From Microbacterium sp. 10M-3C3 (GTDB lineage Bacteria; Actinomycetota; Actinomycetes; Actinomycetales; Microbacteriaceae): a DNA stretch of 64,000 nucleotides. Shown here piece by piece: positions 32,334 through 40,389 of this stretch. The position numbers and the translations under genes are program-made. The notes beneath the pieces were generated by a model. The model ran no database searches, was not told the origin of the DNA, and was given only the letters and a program-made list of their open reading frames with translations. Every line of letters begins with the position of its first letter. Positions within the stretch are counted from its first letter, which is position 1. The DNA lies in the NCBI RefSeq assembly GCF_003931875.1, contig NZ_CP034245.1, positions 2,418,001 through 2,482,000 of the forward strand, read 5' to 3'.

Positions 32334-33125
32334 ATGGACCCGCCGCCCGACTATGGCGTCGACAGCTACCGCGGCTCGGGTCGCCTCACGGGCAAGGTCG
32401 CCCTCATCACGGGAGGCGACAGCGGCATCGGCAAGGCGGTCGCGCTCGCCTTCGCCCGCGAGGGCGCCGACGTGGCCATCAGCTACCTCGACGAGCACGA
32501 CGACGCCGAGGAGTCGCGGCGGTTCGTCGAGGACGCCGGCCGGCGCGCGATCCTCCTGCCCGGCGACATCGCGGATGCGGCGCATTGCCGCGCCCTCGTC
32601 GAGCGGACGGTGAGCGAGCTGGGCGGCCTCGACATCCTCGTGAGCAATGCGGCCTTCCAGATGGACCATCCCACGCTCGAGGAGATTTCCGACGACGAGT
32701 GGGACCGCACGTGGGCGACGAACGTCAGCGCCTACTTCCACCTCGTGAAGGCCGCACTGCCCCATCTGAAGGAGGGGGCCTCGATCATCGGCTCGTCGTC
32801 GGTGAACTCCGACCAGCCCTCGCCGACGCTGCTCCCCTATGCGGCCACGAAAGCCGCGATCGCGAACATGACGGCCTCGCTCGCGCAGCTTCTCGCCGAG
32901 CGCGGCATCCGCGCGAACTCCGTCGCCCCCGGGCCGGTGTGGACGCCGCTCATCCCCGCGACGATGCCGCCAGAGAAGGTCGAGAGCTTCGGCCAGCAGG
33001 CGCCCCTGGGACGGCCCGCGCAACCGGCGGAGCTCGCGCCGGTCTACGTCCTGCTGGCATCGGATGAGGCCAGCTACGTCTCCGGTGCACGCATCGCCGT
33101 CACCGGCGGCACGCCCATCCTGTGA
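32334..33125 (+). CDS. SDR oxidoreductase (leader out of frame)
   Basis: Encodes 263 residues from ATG 32334. The NAD(P) motif TGGDSGIG is near 26-33, NAAF follows the Rossmann fold, and the Tyr-Lys pair reads LLPYAATKAA. Relatives begin with a 20-40 residue polar leader before MDPPPD. Here such a leader (MSQPAQQQP) starts at 32288 with a GAAAGG site but is one base out of frame; skipping a single base near 32313-32316 would join it to SGTDRE and MDPPPDYG. So the real start is uncertain and a frameshift, error or internal start must be considered. Confidence 0.8.
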   Translation: MDPPPDYGVDSYRGSGRLTGKVALITGGDSGIGKAVALAFAREGADVAISYLDEHDDAEESRRFVEDAGRRAILLPGDIADAAHCRALVERTVSELGGLDILVSNAAFQMDHPTLEEISDDEWDRTWATNVSAYFHLVKAALPHLKEGASIIGSSSVNSDQPSPTLLPYAATKAAIANMTASLAQLLAERGIRANSVAPGPVWTPLIPATMPPEKVESFGQQAPLGRPAQPAELAPVYVLLASDEASYVSGARIAVTGGTPIL

Positions 33126-33129
33126 GGCC

Positions 33130-33166
33130 GGCCGGCGGCCGATCAGGTCGAGATCGGCCGCCGGCC
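33130..33166. terminator. bidirectional terminator, SDR/PIN
   Basis: Perfect 15-base arms GGCCGGCGGCCGATC (33130-33144) and GATCGGCCGCCGGCC (33152-33166) with a 7-base loop, sitting between two convergent genes and ending in TTGCG. A strong hairpin that could stop transcription from both sides. Confidence 0.75.
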
Positions 33167-33173
33167 TTGCGCG

Positions 33174-33611
33174 TCAGTCCTCGCTCGCGAGCGGTGTGGC
33201 ACGCGGGTCGGCCGACGTGGGCAGGTCGTCGAAGGGCGCGACGACGACCATGCCCTCGGCCGCCTCGATGAGGACGGGGTCATCGGTGACGAGGACATCC
33301 GCCTGCAGCCGGGCGACCGCGAGGTACTCGGCGACGCCGATCCGCTCCCACCCTTGTTCGACCGCGATGTCCCAGGCTGCCGCGCGCGACACCCGGTCGC
33401 CGAGGAGGCGGATCGGCAGCTGCGCGAGCCGGTCGAGCAGCTCCCGCACGTCCGCGCGCGCCAAGCGGGCGCCGCGGGCCTCCCGATAGAGCGCGTCCAG
33501 GACGTCCGATCGCAGCACGGCCGGGCCGACCAGGCGATGGGGCTCGGCGACGGTCCGGCCCTCCCGGATGAGGCGGTGCGCGGTTGCGGCGTCGATGGCG
33601 AAGCGCGTCAT
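33174..33611 (-). CDS. PIN-domain-like protein
   Basis: Encodes 145 residues. The fold pattern fits a PIN nuclease: FAIDAATAH at the start with the first acidic residue, SDVLDALYREA, the AEYLAVARLQADVLVTDDPVL region that ends in the acidic pair before the last strand. Typical VapC toxins have a small antitoxin just upstream; none is seen here, so this may be a stand-alone PIN protein. Active-site assignment is by pattern only. It converges on the SDR gene across a strong terminator. Confidence 0.7.
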   Translation of the reverse strand: MTRFAIDAATAHRLIREGRTVAEPHRLVGPAVLRSDVLDALYREARGARLARADVRELLDRLAQLPIRLLGDRVSRAAAWDIAVEQGWERIGVAEYLAVARLQADVLVTDDPVLIEAAEGMVVVAPFDDLPTSADPRATPLASED

Positions 33612-33686
33612 GCGCTCATCCTGCCCGCACCCGCCGACACGCTGAGCCAGCGGACCCGGGGCGTCCCCCGCATGCGCGCGTCCGCG

Positions 33687-35000
33687 TCACGGACCAGGGG
33701 CAGCCGCGGCGTCCGCCGACTCGGCCGGGCGCGCCGACACGCGCAGCTCGGCGATGCGGCGGCGGTCCATCTGCGTCACCTGCAGCACGGCGCCCTCGAC
33801 CTCGACGGTGTCGCCCACGCGCGCGAGGCGCCCGAGGCGCTCCACGACGAACCCCGCGACGGTGTCCGAGCTCCCGCGCGGCAGGGCGAGGCCGGTCGCT
33901 TCCTCGAAGTCCTGGAGGTTCAGGCGTCCGTCGACGAGGCCCCCCTCGGCCGTGAGATGCCCGGGCGCCGAATCGGTGTCGTACTCGTCGAAGATCTCGC
34001 CGACGACCTCCTCCACGAGGTCTTCGAGGCTGACGATGCCGTCGGTGCCGCCGTACTCGTCGACGACGACGGCGATCTGCTGCCCCGCCGCGCGCATGCC
34101 CGTGAGGGTCGGCAGCACGCGGGCGGTGGACGGCAGGTACGTGATGCTGCGGACGATCGTCGCGAGCCGCGCCTGCGGGTCGGAGGCCGCGGCCTCCAGC
34201 ACGTCGCGCACGTGCACGAAGCCCGTGATGTCGTCGATCGACTGGTCGACGACGGGATATCGCGAGTACGGCAGGTCGCGGATGCGGTCGGCGGCCTCGC
34301 CGATCGTGCTCTGCCCGTCGAGCGCCTGCACCTCCGGGCGTGGGCGCATGACCTCGCTGATCTGGCGATCGCGCAGCGAGAGTACGTCGTCAAGGATGCG
34401 TCGTTCGTCCTCGGGCAGGCCCTGATGGCTGGAGACGATGTCGCGCAGTTCGTCGTCGCTGAGCTCCTCGCCGGTCTTGTCCGGGTCGCCGCCGAGCAAA
34501 CGCACGAGAGCGTTGGTCGACACCGACAGCAGCCAGATGACCGGCTTCATCAGACGCGCGAAGCCGTTCAGCGGCGGAGCCACCGCATACGCGAACGCCG
34601 CGTTGCGCTGGATCGCGAGCCGCTTGGGCACGAGCTCGCCGAGCACGAGCGACAGATAGGCGATGACGAGGGTCAGCGCCACCGTGGCGACGGCGGAGGA
34701 CACCTCGCGCGACCAGCCCCACGATTCGAAGAGGGGGGCGACGGCCGGCGCGATGGACGAGGCGCCGTAGGCCGCGGAGGCGAAGCCGGCGACGGTGACC
34801 CCGATCTGCACCGCCGAGAGGAAGGTGTTGGGGTTGCGCGCGAGGTCGGCGACCTTCTGGCCCCGCCTGCCGCGGGCCGCGAGGGCGTTGATCTGGCTCT
34901 CTCGGAGAGTGACGAGGGCCATCTCCGTCGCGGCGAAGACGCCGCCGACCAGGACGAACACGACGACGAGCGCGATGTTCAGGAGGAGGTCGCCGCTCAT
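33687..35000 (-). CDS. CNNM/CorC-type membrane protein (DUF21-CBS-CorC)
   Basis: Encodes 437 residues: a DUF21 membrane domain with about four helices (residues about 1-180, with LGELVPKRLAIQ), two CBS domains (about 200-330, VMRPRPEVQAL and FVHVRDVLEAA) and a C-terminal CorC_HlyC domain (VEGAVLQVTQMDRRRI). The family includes magnesium/cobalt exporters and is often mislabelled hemolysin. It stands alone, on the minus strand. Confidence 0.9.
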   Translation of the reverse strand: MSGDLLLNIALVVVFVLVGGVFAATEMALVTLRESQINALAARGRRGQKVADLARNPNTFLSAVQIGVTVAGFASAAYGASSIAPAVAPLFESWGWSREVSSAVATVALTLVIAYLSLVLGELVPKRLAIQRNAAFAYAVAPPLNGFARLMKPVIWLLSVSTNALVRLLGGDPDKTGEELSDDELRDIVSSHQGLPEDERRILDDVLSLRDRQISEVMRPRPEVQALDGQSTIGEAADRIRDLPYSRYPVVDQSIDDITGFVHVRDVLEAAASDPQARLATIVRSITYLPSTARVLPTLTGMRAAGQQIAVVVDEYGGTDGIVSLEDLVEEVVGEIFDEYDTDSAPGHLTAEGGLVDGRLNLQDFEEATGLALPRGSSDTVAGFVVERLGRLARVGDTVEVEGAVLQVTQMDRRRIAELRVSARPAESADAAAAPGP

Positions 35001-35158
35001 CGCCGGGCTCCCTCGGCGAGCGGGGACGCGCCCGCGGTCACGCGGGCGCCGGGACTATGGCAGTCGGACGAATCGTCGGAACGGCGGTTCATGATCCGAG
35101 CGTAGAGGAGGGGCGGCTGGGAGACCGCCGCGTTGACACGCCGGCGCGTGGCTCCCAC

Positions 35159-35470
35159 TCACACGACGTCGAAGTGCTCCACCGTCTCGTCGCGCCCGAC
35201 GAGGAAGCGGTCATCCTCCGGATAGAACACCGCGCGCTCGATGTCGGCCCCCGCGAAGGCCGCGATGTCCTCGCGGCTGCGCCACAGCGACAGCGTGCGC
35301 ACCTCGGTGCGTCCGTCGTCGGCGTCGCGCATGACCGCCCATGCGCCGCGGTTGCCCTCGGTCGCGCGGTACGCCGCCATACCGGTGCGCTCGAGGTACG
35401 CGGCGTACGCGACCCGGTCCTCGTGGCGGATCCATCCCGTCCAGCTGCGCAGCCCCGTCGCATCGTCCAT
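35159..35470 (-). CDS. ABM-like small protein (putative antibiotic biosynthesis monooxygenase fold)
   Basis: Encodes 103 residues. A dimeric alpha-beta barrel fold is suggested by the alternating GWIRHEDRVAYAAYLERTG and RTLSLWRSREDIAAFAG stretches. Members include monooxygenases and stress proteins without clear enzymatic residues. The ATG at 35470 (MDDATGL) is favoured over the GTG at 35506, whose ribosome site abuts it. Function unknown. Confidence 0.6.
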   Translation of the reverse strand: MDDATGLRSWTGWIRHEDRVAYAAYLERTGMAAYRATEGNRGAWAVMRDADDGRTEVRTLSLWRSREDIAAFAGADIERAVFYPEDDRFLVGRDETVEHFDVV

Positions 35471-35586
35471 CCGCCCATCGTGCTCGGCCGCCGCCGCATC
35501 CGCCACCCCTCACCCGGGAAGCGCAACCCCCTGTGCGCGTGCGGGCGCGAGCGCTGGAGTGGGGCCGTCACGACGAAGGGACGCTG

Positions 35587-35754
35587 ATGAGCGACGACAC
35601 GGACACCGCAGCGGGCGGGCAGCAGGACGACGACGGCGCACGCGACACGAGCGCGGCGAGCACCGGATCGGAGTCGCCGGAAGAGGGCGGTGCCGCCGAG
35701 GACGCCGCGGAGGACGCCGTCGACGAGGGCAAGAACCCTGGCGACGACATCTGA
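35587..35754 (+). CDS. small acidic hypothetical protein
   Basis: Encodes 55 residues, almost only Asp, Glu, Gly, Ala and Ser, with no hydrophobic segment. GAAGGG is 6 bases before the ATG (MSDDTDTAAG). Very similar in character to the proteins at 30472, 31800 and 39209. Low complexity makes homology uninformative. Confidence 0.5.
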   Translation: MSDDTDTAAGGQQDDDGARDTSAASTGSESPEEGGAAEDAAEDAVDEGKNPGDDI

Positions 35755-35885
35755 GGGAACGGCCGCGCGGAGCCGCGCGTATGACACACCGGCTCCGGGC
35801 GGTCAACCCGCGCGACGATCGGTGCGCGGCGGACGTACACCTGTCGGACTCCGGTCCCCCCGACCGGCTCGTCGAGAGGAATGAC

Positions 35886-36605
35886 ATGTCCGAAAGCTAT
35901 GGGAGCGGCGCCGGAACACCCGGCTCCGCGAACTCGCCCTCGTCGTCCGGCCCCGTCCGCACGGCGACCCATGAAGCGGGAGAGATCGCCGACACGGCCG
36001 CCGGTCACGCCGGCGATGTCGTCGGCACCGCGTCGTCCGAGGCGCGCGGTGTGGCCGCCGAGGCGAAGAGCCAGGCGAAGGATCTCTTCGCCCAGACGCA
36101 GCGCGAACTGAAGGAGCAGGCCGGCGTCCAGCAGCAGCGGGTTGCCGAGGGTCTGCGCAGCATCGGCGACGAGCTGCAGTCGATGTCGGGCGCCTCCGAC
36201 AGCCCCGGCGTCGCGAGCGATCTCGTCCGGCAGGTCTCCACGCGCGTCTCGGATGCGGCGGGCTGGCTCGCCGACCGCGACCCGGCGTCGCTGCTGACCG
36301 AGGTCAAGGCGTACGCGCGTCGCCAGCCCGGCGTCTTCATCGCCGTCGCGGCGCTCGCGGGCCTCGCAGCCGGCCGCCTGACCCGCGCGCTCACGGAGGG
36401 CGCGAAGGAGAGCAGCGACTCGACCGAGCCGGTGGCGGCAGCGGCCGACGTGCCGCCGCCCGTGACCAGCGCCGTCACGCCGTCGGCCACGGAGGGCCTC
36501 GGCGCGAGCGACGTCGGCGCCCCGGTCTACGACCAGACGCGTGCGGCGTACGCGGAGGGTCGCACGGTCGAGGGGAGCGGCGATGTCCGATCCGACCCCC
36601 TCTGA
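35886..36605 (+). CDS. alanine-rich protein with C-terminal membrane helix
   Basis: Encodes 239 residues. The middle (about 40-110) is an amphipathic, coiled-coil-like helix rich in Ala, Gln and Glu, and a hydrophobic helix (FIAVAALAGLAAGRLTRAL, about 155-175) follows. The C terminus is disordered. GAGAGGA lies just before ATG 35886; an in-frame upstream ATG at 35781 is less well supported. Its 3' end overlaps the next gene by 23 bases, so it is the first gene of a three-gene operon. Confidence 0.65.
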   Translation: MSESYGSGAGTPGSANSPSSSGPVRTATHEAGEIADTAAGHAGDVVGTASSEARGVAAEAKSQAKDLFAQTQRELKEQAGVQQQRVAEGLRSIGDELQSMSGASDSPGVASDLVRQVSTRVSDAAGWLADRDPASLLTEVKAYARRQPGVFIAVAALAGLAAGRLTRALTEGAKESSDSTEPVAAAADVPPPVTSAVTPSATEGLGASDVGAPVYDQTRAAYAEGRTVEGSGDVRSDPL

Positions 36606-36996
36606 GGCCAAAGCGGCGACGACCTCGCTCGGAGACCTCCTCGGCGAGGTGACGCGCGACCTGTCGACGCTCATCCGCCAGGAGGTCGAGCTCGCGAAGG
36701 CTGAGCTGCGCCAGTCGGCGTCGCGTGCCGGGAAGGGCGCAGGACTCCTGGGCGGGGCAGGGTACGCCGCGCTCATGGCCGTGTTCTTCCTGTCGGTCGC
36801 GCTGTGGTGGGCCCTGGGCCTGCTCGTGGGGCTGGGCTGGTCGGCCGTGATCGTCGCGGTGCTGTGGGGCGTCGTCGCCCTCGTGCTGTTCGTCATCGGA
36901 CGCACCCAGATGAAGAAGATCGCAGGCGTCCCGCAGACGGTCGACACCGTCAAGCGCATCCCCGACGCCGTGAAGAGAAACGAGGAGAACAGATGA
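36583..36996 (+). CDS. phage-holin-III-like / DUF1469 membrane protein
   Basis: Encodes 137 residues. An N-terminal soluble segment (LGDLLGEVTRDLSTLIRQEVELAKAELRQ, here abbreviated as RQEVELAKAELRQ) precedes two membrane helices at about 55-80 and 85-110. This pattern matches the Pfam phage_holin_3 superfamily / DUF1469, common beside DUF3618 genes in actinobacteria. It overlaps the first gene by 23 bases and the DUF3618 gene by ATGA. Confidence 0.75.
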   Translation: MSDPTPSEAKAATTSLGDLLGEVTRDLSTLIRQEVELAKAELRQSASRAGKGAGLLGGAGYAALMAVFFLSVALWWALGLLVGLGWSAVIVAVLWGVVALVLFVIGRTQMKKIAGVPQTVDTVKRIPDAVKRNEENR

Positions 36997-37571
36997 GCGA
37001 GTCACCGGAGCAGATCCGGGCCGAGATCGATCGGACCCGGGGCGAGCTGAGTTCGGACGTCGACGCACTGGCCGACAAGGTCACCCCGTCGAAGATCGTC
37101 CAGCGCGAGAAGAACAAGATCACCGGCGGGCTGCGGTCGATCCGCGAGCGCATCATGGGCGCCGCCGACGACGCCGGATCCTCGATCGCCGACCATGGCG
37201 CCTCCGTGGCGTCGGGGATCGGGGACGCCGGCCGCACGGTCGCCGACAAGGCGCAGGGCAATCCGCTCGCCGTCGGCCTGATCGCGTTCGGCGTCGGACT
37301 GGTCGCCGCATCCCTCATCCCTGCATCGAGCAGGGAGAAGGACGCAGCCGAGACGCTCAAGGAGCGCGCGCAGCCCCTCGTCCACGAAGCGGCGGACGCG
37401 GCGAAGGAGGTCGGTCAGCACCTGAAGGAGCCGGCGCAGGAGGCGGCGAGCGCCGTGAAGGACCGTGCTGCCGAAGCGGTCTCGGAAGTGAAGGACGAAG
37501 CGTCGGGCGCCGCATCCGACATCGCCGACCGTACGCGCGAAGCCCGCGAGAACGTGACGGGCCAGGCCTGA
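36993..37571 (+). CDS. DUF3618 membrane protein
   Basis: Encodes 192 residues. The DUF3618 signature SPEQIRAEIDRTRGELSSDV at the N terminus is clear, a membrane helix lies near 95-115 (PLAVGLIAFGVGLVAASL), and the rest is an Ala/Glu/Lys coiled-coil-like tail. It ends the operon at the large terminator 37588-37654. The role of these proteins is unknown; co-occurrence suggests a membrane-associated stress or envelope function. Confidence 0.8.
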   Translation: MSESPEQIRAEIDRTRGELSSDVDALADKVTPSKIVQREKNKITGGLRSIRERIMGAADDAGSSIADHGASVASGIGDAGRTVADKAQGNPLAVGLIAFGVGLVAASLIPASSREKDAAETLKERAQPLVHEAADAAKEVGQHLKEPAQEAASAVKDRAAEAVSEVKDEASGAASDIADRTREARENVTGQA

Positions 37572-37587
37572 CCACGCGGCCGACCGG

Positions 37588-37654
37588 CGTCGGGGGTCCG
37601 ACGCGTCGACGAGGATGATGCCCCTCTCTCCGTCGACGCGGAGGACCCCCGACG
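37588..37654. terminator. long bidirectional terminator hairpin
   Basis: Outer arms CGTCGGGGGTCC (37588-37599) and GGACCCCCGACG (37643-37654), a 3-by-3 mismatch, inner arms GCGTCGACG and CGTCGACGC, and a 19-base loop. It lies between convergent genes and is followed by T-rich TCTTTC on the plus strand. Confidence 0.8.
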
Positions 37655-37669
37655 TCTTTCGTTCAGCGG

Positions 37670-38971
37670 TCAGTGGAAGGGGCAGCGCCCGCCCGCGGCC
37701 GGTCCGACCCGGCCGCCCGACCGGGGCCGTGTCGGCATCCGTCGGCGGTCGACGCCGAGTCCCCGGCCCGCGATGCGCACGCCCGGGTCGCTGAGCGCGG
37801 CGACGGCGGCCGACAGGCCCGCGATGGCGAGCTTCTCGCCTGGGCAGCGGTGCCCGTCGGCGACCGTCGCGCCGCCGTGCGGGATGAACGCCTGCAGCTC
37901 TTCGTAGGCGGGGCCGACGCCGCGGAAGCGCTCGGGATCGAAGCGATCCGGATCCTCCCAGGACGCCGGGTCGGTGTCGGTGCCGAGGATGTCGAGCACG
38001 ACGCGGCCACCCGCCCCGACGCGCTGGCCGTCGAGCTCGACGTCGACGACGGCCCACCCCGGCAGGAGGGGCACGAACGGCGCCGTGCGACGGATCTCCT
38101 GCGCGAACATCGTGGCGAGCTCGCCGCCCACCAGGCGCCCGCGCTCCGCCGTCTCGGCGGCGATGCGGTCGCGCCACGCCGGGCGGTCGTGCAGCTCCTT
38201 CGCGGCGAACGCGACGAAGCGGGAGACCGCGATCATGGGGCGGAAGCTGTTCTGCAGCTCCACCCCCGCGGTCTTCGACGGCAGCAGGCGCCCGACCCGG
38301 TCGCGGTGCCACGCCCACGCGTACATCGCCGTGCCGGGTTCCGGATGCAGCCGCCCGCGACGAACGGCGTCGATGAGACGCTCGGCGTGACGGTCGGACC
38401 ACCGGCGGTTCGCGAGCGCGAGGAGGTAGCCGGGCGAATGGGGCCGACCGAAGCTGTCGACGATCTGCGCCTGGCGGCGCGCCCACCGCGCGTGAGCGGC
38501 GGGCGTGCCGGGGATCCCCGCCCAGCGCATCACGGCGCGCCCGAGGGCGTCGACGGCGGCGTCGTACGCGGACGCGGATGCTCCGGCACGCCATCCCTCG
38601 ACCGCGGCGGCCCATTCCCGCTCGAGGTGCGGGACGAGCCGCTCGACCTCGGCGTCGTCGTAGAGCACCTCGACGAAGGTCGCCTTGCGGTGCCGGTGCG
38701 TCGGCCCGTCGAGGGAGTGCACCGACCCGTGTCCGAACAGGCTCTCCTGGATGAACGCGGGCATCGCCCCGTGACGGTGCACGCGCGACTCGTCGTAGAA
38801 GGTGTCGACGCCCTCCGCGCCGCGCACGAGCAGCGCGTCGCGTCCGAGCAGGCGGAACGGCACGGCCCGCGCGCCCGCCCGGGCCCGGCGCCACACGTGC
38901 GCGCCGAACCCGTAGCCGCGCAGCAGCAGGGAGAGGGAGTCGTCGAGGCGGAGGGGGCGGGGTGCGGTCAT
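37670..38971 (-). CDS. CYP152-type cytochrome P450 peroxygenase
   Basis: Encodes 433 residues. The heme-thiolate loop reads GGATVADGHRCPGE with Cys376, and the E-x-x-R pair is EIRR at about 292-295. In place of the acid-alcohol pair of monooxygenases the I-helix region carries Arg244-Pro245 in NSFRPMIAVSRF, the hallmark of CYP152 enzymes, which use H2O2 to hydroxylate or decarboxylate fatty acids without a reductase. N-terminal LDDSLSLLLRGYGFG also fits. The ATG at 38971 matches the family start. No redox partner is adjacent. Confidence 0.9.
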   Translation of the reverse strand: MTAPRPLRLDDSLSLLLRGYGFGAHVWRRARAGARAVPFRLLGRDALLVRGAEGVDTFYDESRVHRHGAMPAFIQESLFGHGSVHSLDGPTHRHRKATFVEVLYDDAEVERLVPHLEREWAAAVEGWRAGASASAYDAAVDALGRAVMRWAGIPGTPAAHARWARRQAQIVDSFGRPHSPGYLLALANRRWSDRHAERLIDAVRRGRLHPEPGTAMYAWAWHRDRVGRLLPSKTAGVELQNSFRPMIAVSRFVAFAAKELHDRPAWRDRIAAETAERGRLVGGELATMFAQEIRRTAPFVPLLPGWAVVDVELDGQRVGAGGRVVLDILGTDTDPASWEDPDRFDPERFRGVGPAYEELQAFIPHGGATVADGHRCPGEKLAIAGLSAAVAALSDPGVRIAGRGLGVDRRRMPTRPRSGGRVGPAAGGRCPFH

Positions 38972-39208
38972 GCCGCACACTGTGCCACCGGTCCGCGCGG
39001 CCCGTGGAGGGGGCTCCCCTCGCACGCCCCCTGTGCTACGCCGCATCCGCCCCGGCCCGCGAGAGTCCTGTGCAGCCGGCGAGGATCCCGGTGCGGATGG
39101 ATTCTCGCGCCTCAACTGGATTCGCGCGCGGGGCCGACGTCAAGCCGGTGCCGACCGGCGCGGTCGGGTGCGACGCTGAGCGCGGAACCACCGAGACAGG
39201 AGCACGCG

Positions 39209-39502
39209 ATGAGCGACGAGCCCACTTCCGACCACTCCGCGCCGGAGGGCGCCGACGAGCAGTCGAGCACGGAGCAGCCGAGCACGGAGCAGTCGAGCAC
39301 GGAGCAGCCGAGCACGGAGCAGCCGAGCACCGAGGCGCCGTCCGACGAGGAGCCCACGCCCGAGGAGCTCGAGGAGCCGAGCACGGAGAAGGACCCGGGC
39401 CAGGAGCCGAAGGCGCCGAAGCCCGACGACGCCGAGCCGGACCACGAGGCGGTGGGCATCGGCGTCATCGACAGCGGCGACGAGCGGCACTCCGCCTCCT
39501 GA
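39209..39502 (+). CDS. acidic STEQP-repeat protein
   Basis: Encodes 97 residues beginning MSDEPTSD, nearly all Glu, Asp, Ser, Thr, Pro. Five tandem pentapeptides of the type (S/P)STEQ run from about residue 19 to 43. The tail is DEPDHEAVGIGVIDSGDE-like and mildly conserved-looking. AGGAG lies 6 bases upstream. Probably disordered; no family recognised. Confidence 0.55.
   Translation: MSDEPTSDHSAPEGADEQSSTEQPSTEQSSTEQPSTEQPSTEAPSDEEPTPEELEEPSTEKDPGQEPKAPKPDDAEPDHEAVGIGVIDSGDERHSAS
39263..39337 (+). repeat. five 15-bp tandem coding repeats
   Basis: Units of 15 bases (consensus YCGAGCACGGAGCAG, the last reading CCGAGCACCGAGGCG) occur head to tail in frame, each giving five residues. Units are nearly identical, so copy number could vary between strains. 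Confidence 0.9.
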
Positions 39503-39569
39503 GCCAGAGACTCCGCTCCCCGCGCGGGCATCCTGATCGTCACCGCCGCCGCGTGGATCGTCGTCCTGG

Positions 39570-40217
39570 TCAGCGCTCGCAGGCGTACCCGTCGCCGTCG
39601 CGGTCGAGGTCGTACACGTCGGAACCGACCACCCGCGCGACCCCGTCGAAGTACGCCGGGCCATCGCCGCTTCCCCACGCGCAGTCCACGTCGCTCGCGA
39701 TCGGCACGCACGCGTCGGCGTAGTTCCCGTCGCAGCCGCTCGCGGCCTGCGCCGCGGGCGGTGGTGGCGGCGGGGCGACGTACGTGCCAATCGACGTCAC
39801 CTGGGTCACGGGCGCGCGCGACACGACGTCGGAGACGAGCTCGCGCGACACCTCGACGCCGTCGACGGTGCGCACGCGGTACGTCATCGTGCGCTCACCG
39901 GCCTGCCCCGCCGTCGTGACCTGCTGCTGACCGGACGGCAGTGCGGCGTCCTCGACCGTCGTCGCTTCGAACGGCACCGGCTCGGTCGTCACGACGTCGG
40001 TCTCGATGATCGTCGGTGTCGGTGTCGGTGTCGGGCGCTCCTCGTGTGCGCCCGCCCGGCGCTCGCCGGCCGCCGAGAACGGATGGGGCTCCGCCGTTCG
40101 GCTCATCCCGCCGCATCCGGTGGCACCGACCGCGAGCGCCACCCCGGCACCGACGACGACCGTCCCCCGCCATCCCCGCCGAACGACCGACATCCACCCT
40201 GCATGCTGCTGCGCCAC
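39570..40217 (-). CDS. G5- and excalibur-domain lipoprotein
   Basis: Encodes 215 residues. An N-terminal hydrophobic stretch ends in a lipobox-like GATGC near residue 34, so it is probably lipid-anchored outside the cell. A Thr-Pro linker leads to a G5 domain (about 70-145) and the C terminus is excalibur-like (DLDRDGDGYACE), a calcium-binding-like motif. The GTG at 40217 has GGGGGGAAG about 4 bases upstream; an alternative ATG is at 40193. Such proteins act at the cell wall in actinobacteria. Confidence 0.8.
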   Translation of the reverse strand: MAQQHAGWMSVVRRGWRGTVVVGAGVALAVGATGCGGMSRTAEPHPFSAAGERRAGAHEERPTPTPTPTIIETDVVTTEPVPFEATTVEDAALPSGQQQVTTAGQAGERTMTYRVRTVDGVEVSRELVSDVVSRAPVTQVTSIGTYVAPPPPPPAAQAASGCDGNYADACVPIASDVDCAWGSGDGPAYFDGVARVVGSDVYDLDRDGDGYACER

Positions 40218-40352
40218 GTGCTTCCCCCCGGAACGGCCCGAGCCTAGCCACGAGTGCCAATGCGGCGCGCCCGCCCGTTGTGGGGGTTCCGAGCCGGTCA
40301 GCGCGGTCTCAGCGCCACGCGGTCATGTCTGACACGACGAAATGGAGCCGCA

Positions 40353-40385
40353 TTGACAGCGCGCAGTTCAGTCAATCATCATTGA
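40353..40385 (+). promoter_or_regulatory. ars promoter and operator
   Basis: TTGACA (40353-40358) and CATCAT (40377-40382) are 18 bases apart. The inverted repeat TCAAT-CATC-ATTGA (40372-40385) lies over the -10, of the ATCAA/TTGAT type used by ArsR repressors. No ribosome site precedes the ATG at 40390, about 7 bases after the -10, so the transcript is probably leaderless. Confidence 0.6.
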
Positions 40386-40389
40386 GTCT

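Noticed and set aside
33174..33611. VapBC toxin-antitoxin pair
   Set aside because: Only the PIN-like gene is present; no small antitoxin frame was found upstream.
39263..39337. CRISPR array
   Set aside because: The 15-bp units are contiguous, without spacers, and in frame in a coding gene.
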